The position numbers were made by a program, and so were the translations under genes. From positions 120,600,213 to 120,664,212 of the forward strand of contig CM044310.1 in assembly GCA_024291935.2 (NCBI GenBank): a stretch of 64,000 nt of DNA. Reading direction: 5' to 3'. The stretch comes from Okapia johnstoni. Lineage: Eukaryota > Chordata > Mammalia > Artiodactyla > Giraffidae. Below the pieces are notes generated by a model. It did not search any database and was not told the origin of the DNA. It saw only the letters and a program-made list of their open reading frames with translations. How positions within the stretch are numbered: the first letter of the stretch is position 1; each line of letters opens with the position of its first letter. Shown here in pieces: positions 63,474 through 64,000 of this stretch.

Positions 63474-64000
63474 CAGTTCAGTTCAGTCGCTCAGTCGTGT
63501 CCGACTTTTTGCGACCCCATGAACCGCAGCACGCCAGGCCTCCCTGTCCATCACCAACTCCTGGAGTCTACCCAAACCCATGTCCATCGAGTCGGTGATG
63601 CCATCCAGCCATCTCATCCTCTGTTGTCCCCTTCTCCTCCTGTCCCCAATCCTTCCCAGCATTAGGGTCTTTTTCAATGAGTCAACTCTTTGCATGAAGT
63701 ATTGGAGTTTCAGCTTCAACATCATTCCTTCCAATGAACACCCAGGACTGATCTTCTTTAGGATGGACTGGTTGGATCTTCTTGAAATCCAAGGGACTCT
63801 CAAGAGTCTTCTCCAACACCACAGTTCAAAAGCATCGATTCTTCAGCGCTCAGCTTTCTTCACCGTCCAACTCTCACATCCATACATGACTACTGGAAAA
63901 ACCATAGCCTTGACTAGACGGACCTTTGTTGGCAGAGTAATGTCTCTGCTTTTCAATATGCTATCTAGGTTGACCATAACCTTCCTTCCAAGGAGTAAGC
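63474..64000 (-). mobile_element. BovB LINE 3' part (antisense)
   Basis: Starts with the reversed tail ATCAGTTCAGTTCAGTCGCT and runs to the window edge at AAGGAGTAAGC, within the KRRLLLGRK-type BovB stretch. It continues off the window. Confidence 0.92.

Overview
The window is nuclear DNA from a ruminant, most likely cattle or a close bovid. It is dense in ruminant-only repeats: BovB (RTE-type LINE) fragments, Bov-A2 and Bov-tA SINEs, CHR-type tRNA-derived SINEs and L1 pieces. The unique sequence belongs to a tandem cluster of KRAB-C2H2 zinc-finger genes with two broken vomeronasal type-1 receptor (V1R) copies nearby. From memory, this mix and the KRAB-A-only gene style match the ZNF-rich, VN1R-containing end of human 19q13.43 and its cattle counterpart on chromosome 18. 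That placement is an inference; no search was run.

Layout. Four KRAB genes (A-D) share one plan: a short first coding exon starting ATGGCG (33 or 42 nt) inside a CpG-rich promoter, a KRAB-A exon of exactly 127 nt, no KRAB-B exon, then one long exon carrying a linker and the zinc fingers. Gene A (minus, 8192 to 6909) shows only its first two exons; its finger exon is either left of the window or lost. Gene B (minus, 22548 to 13632) joins to an open frame of 542 aa with nine intact fingers. Gene C (plus, 26792 to 43604) gives 625 aa with eleven intact fingers and one degenerate finger, and has a 12.3-kb repeat-filled second intron. Gene D (minus, 56854 to 52317) gives 519 aa with ten fingers. 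A fifth, orphan first exon (26068-26100, minus) lies head-to-head with gene C. V1R remains lie at about 45850-46270 and 59496-60393, both minus strand. Everything else is repeat mosaic or unassigned sequence.

How the parts relate. The A and B promoters, first introns and KRAB exons are paralogous over about 2.3 kb each, and parts of the same sequence recur at the orphan exon and in gene C. The cluster therefore grew by tandem and inverted duplication. The promoters of A, B and C carry an identical 17-bp ACTACA...CCCAGAAG motif (ZNF143/THAP11 type) 304-308 bp upstream of the ATG, and D carries a degraded version at 314 bp. In B, C and D the finger array ends at a stop or frameshift and is followed by decayed finger sequence, so the present C-termini are secondary. 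The expected products are nuclear DNA-binding repressors that recruit TRIM28 through KRAB-A. Their targets cannot be read from the window.
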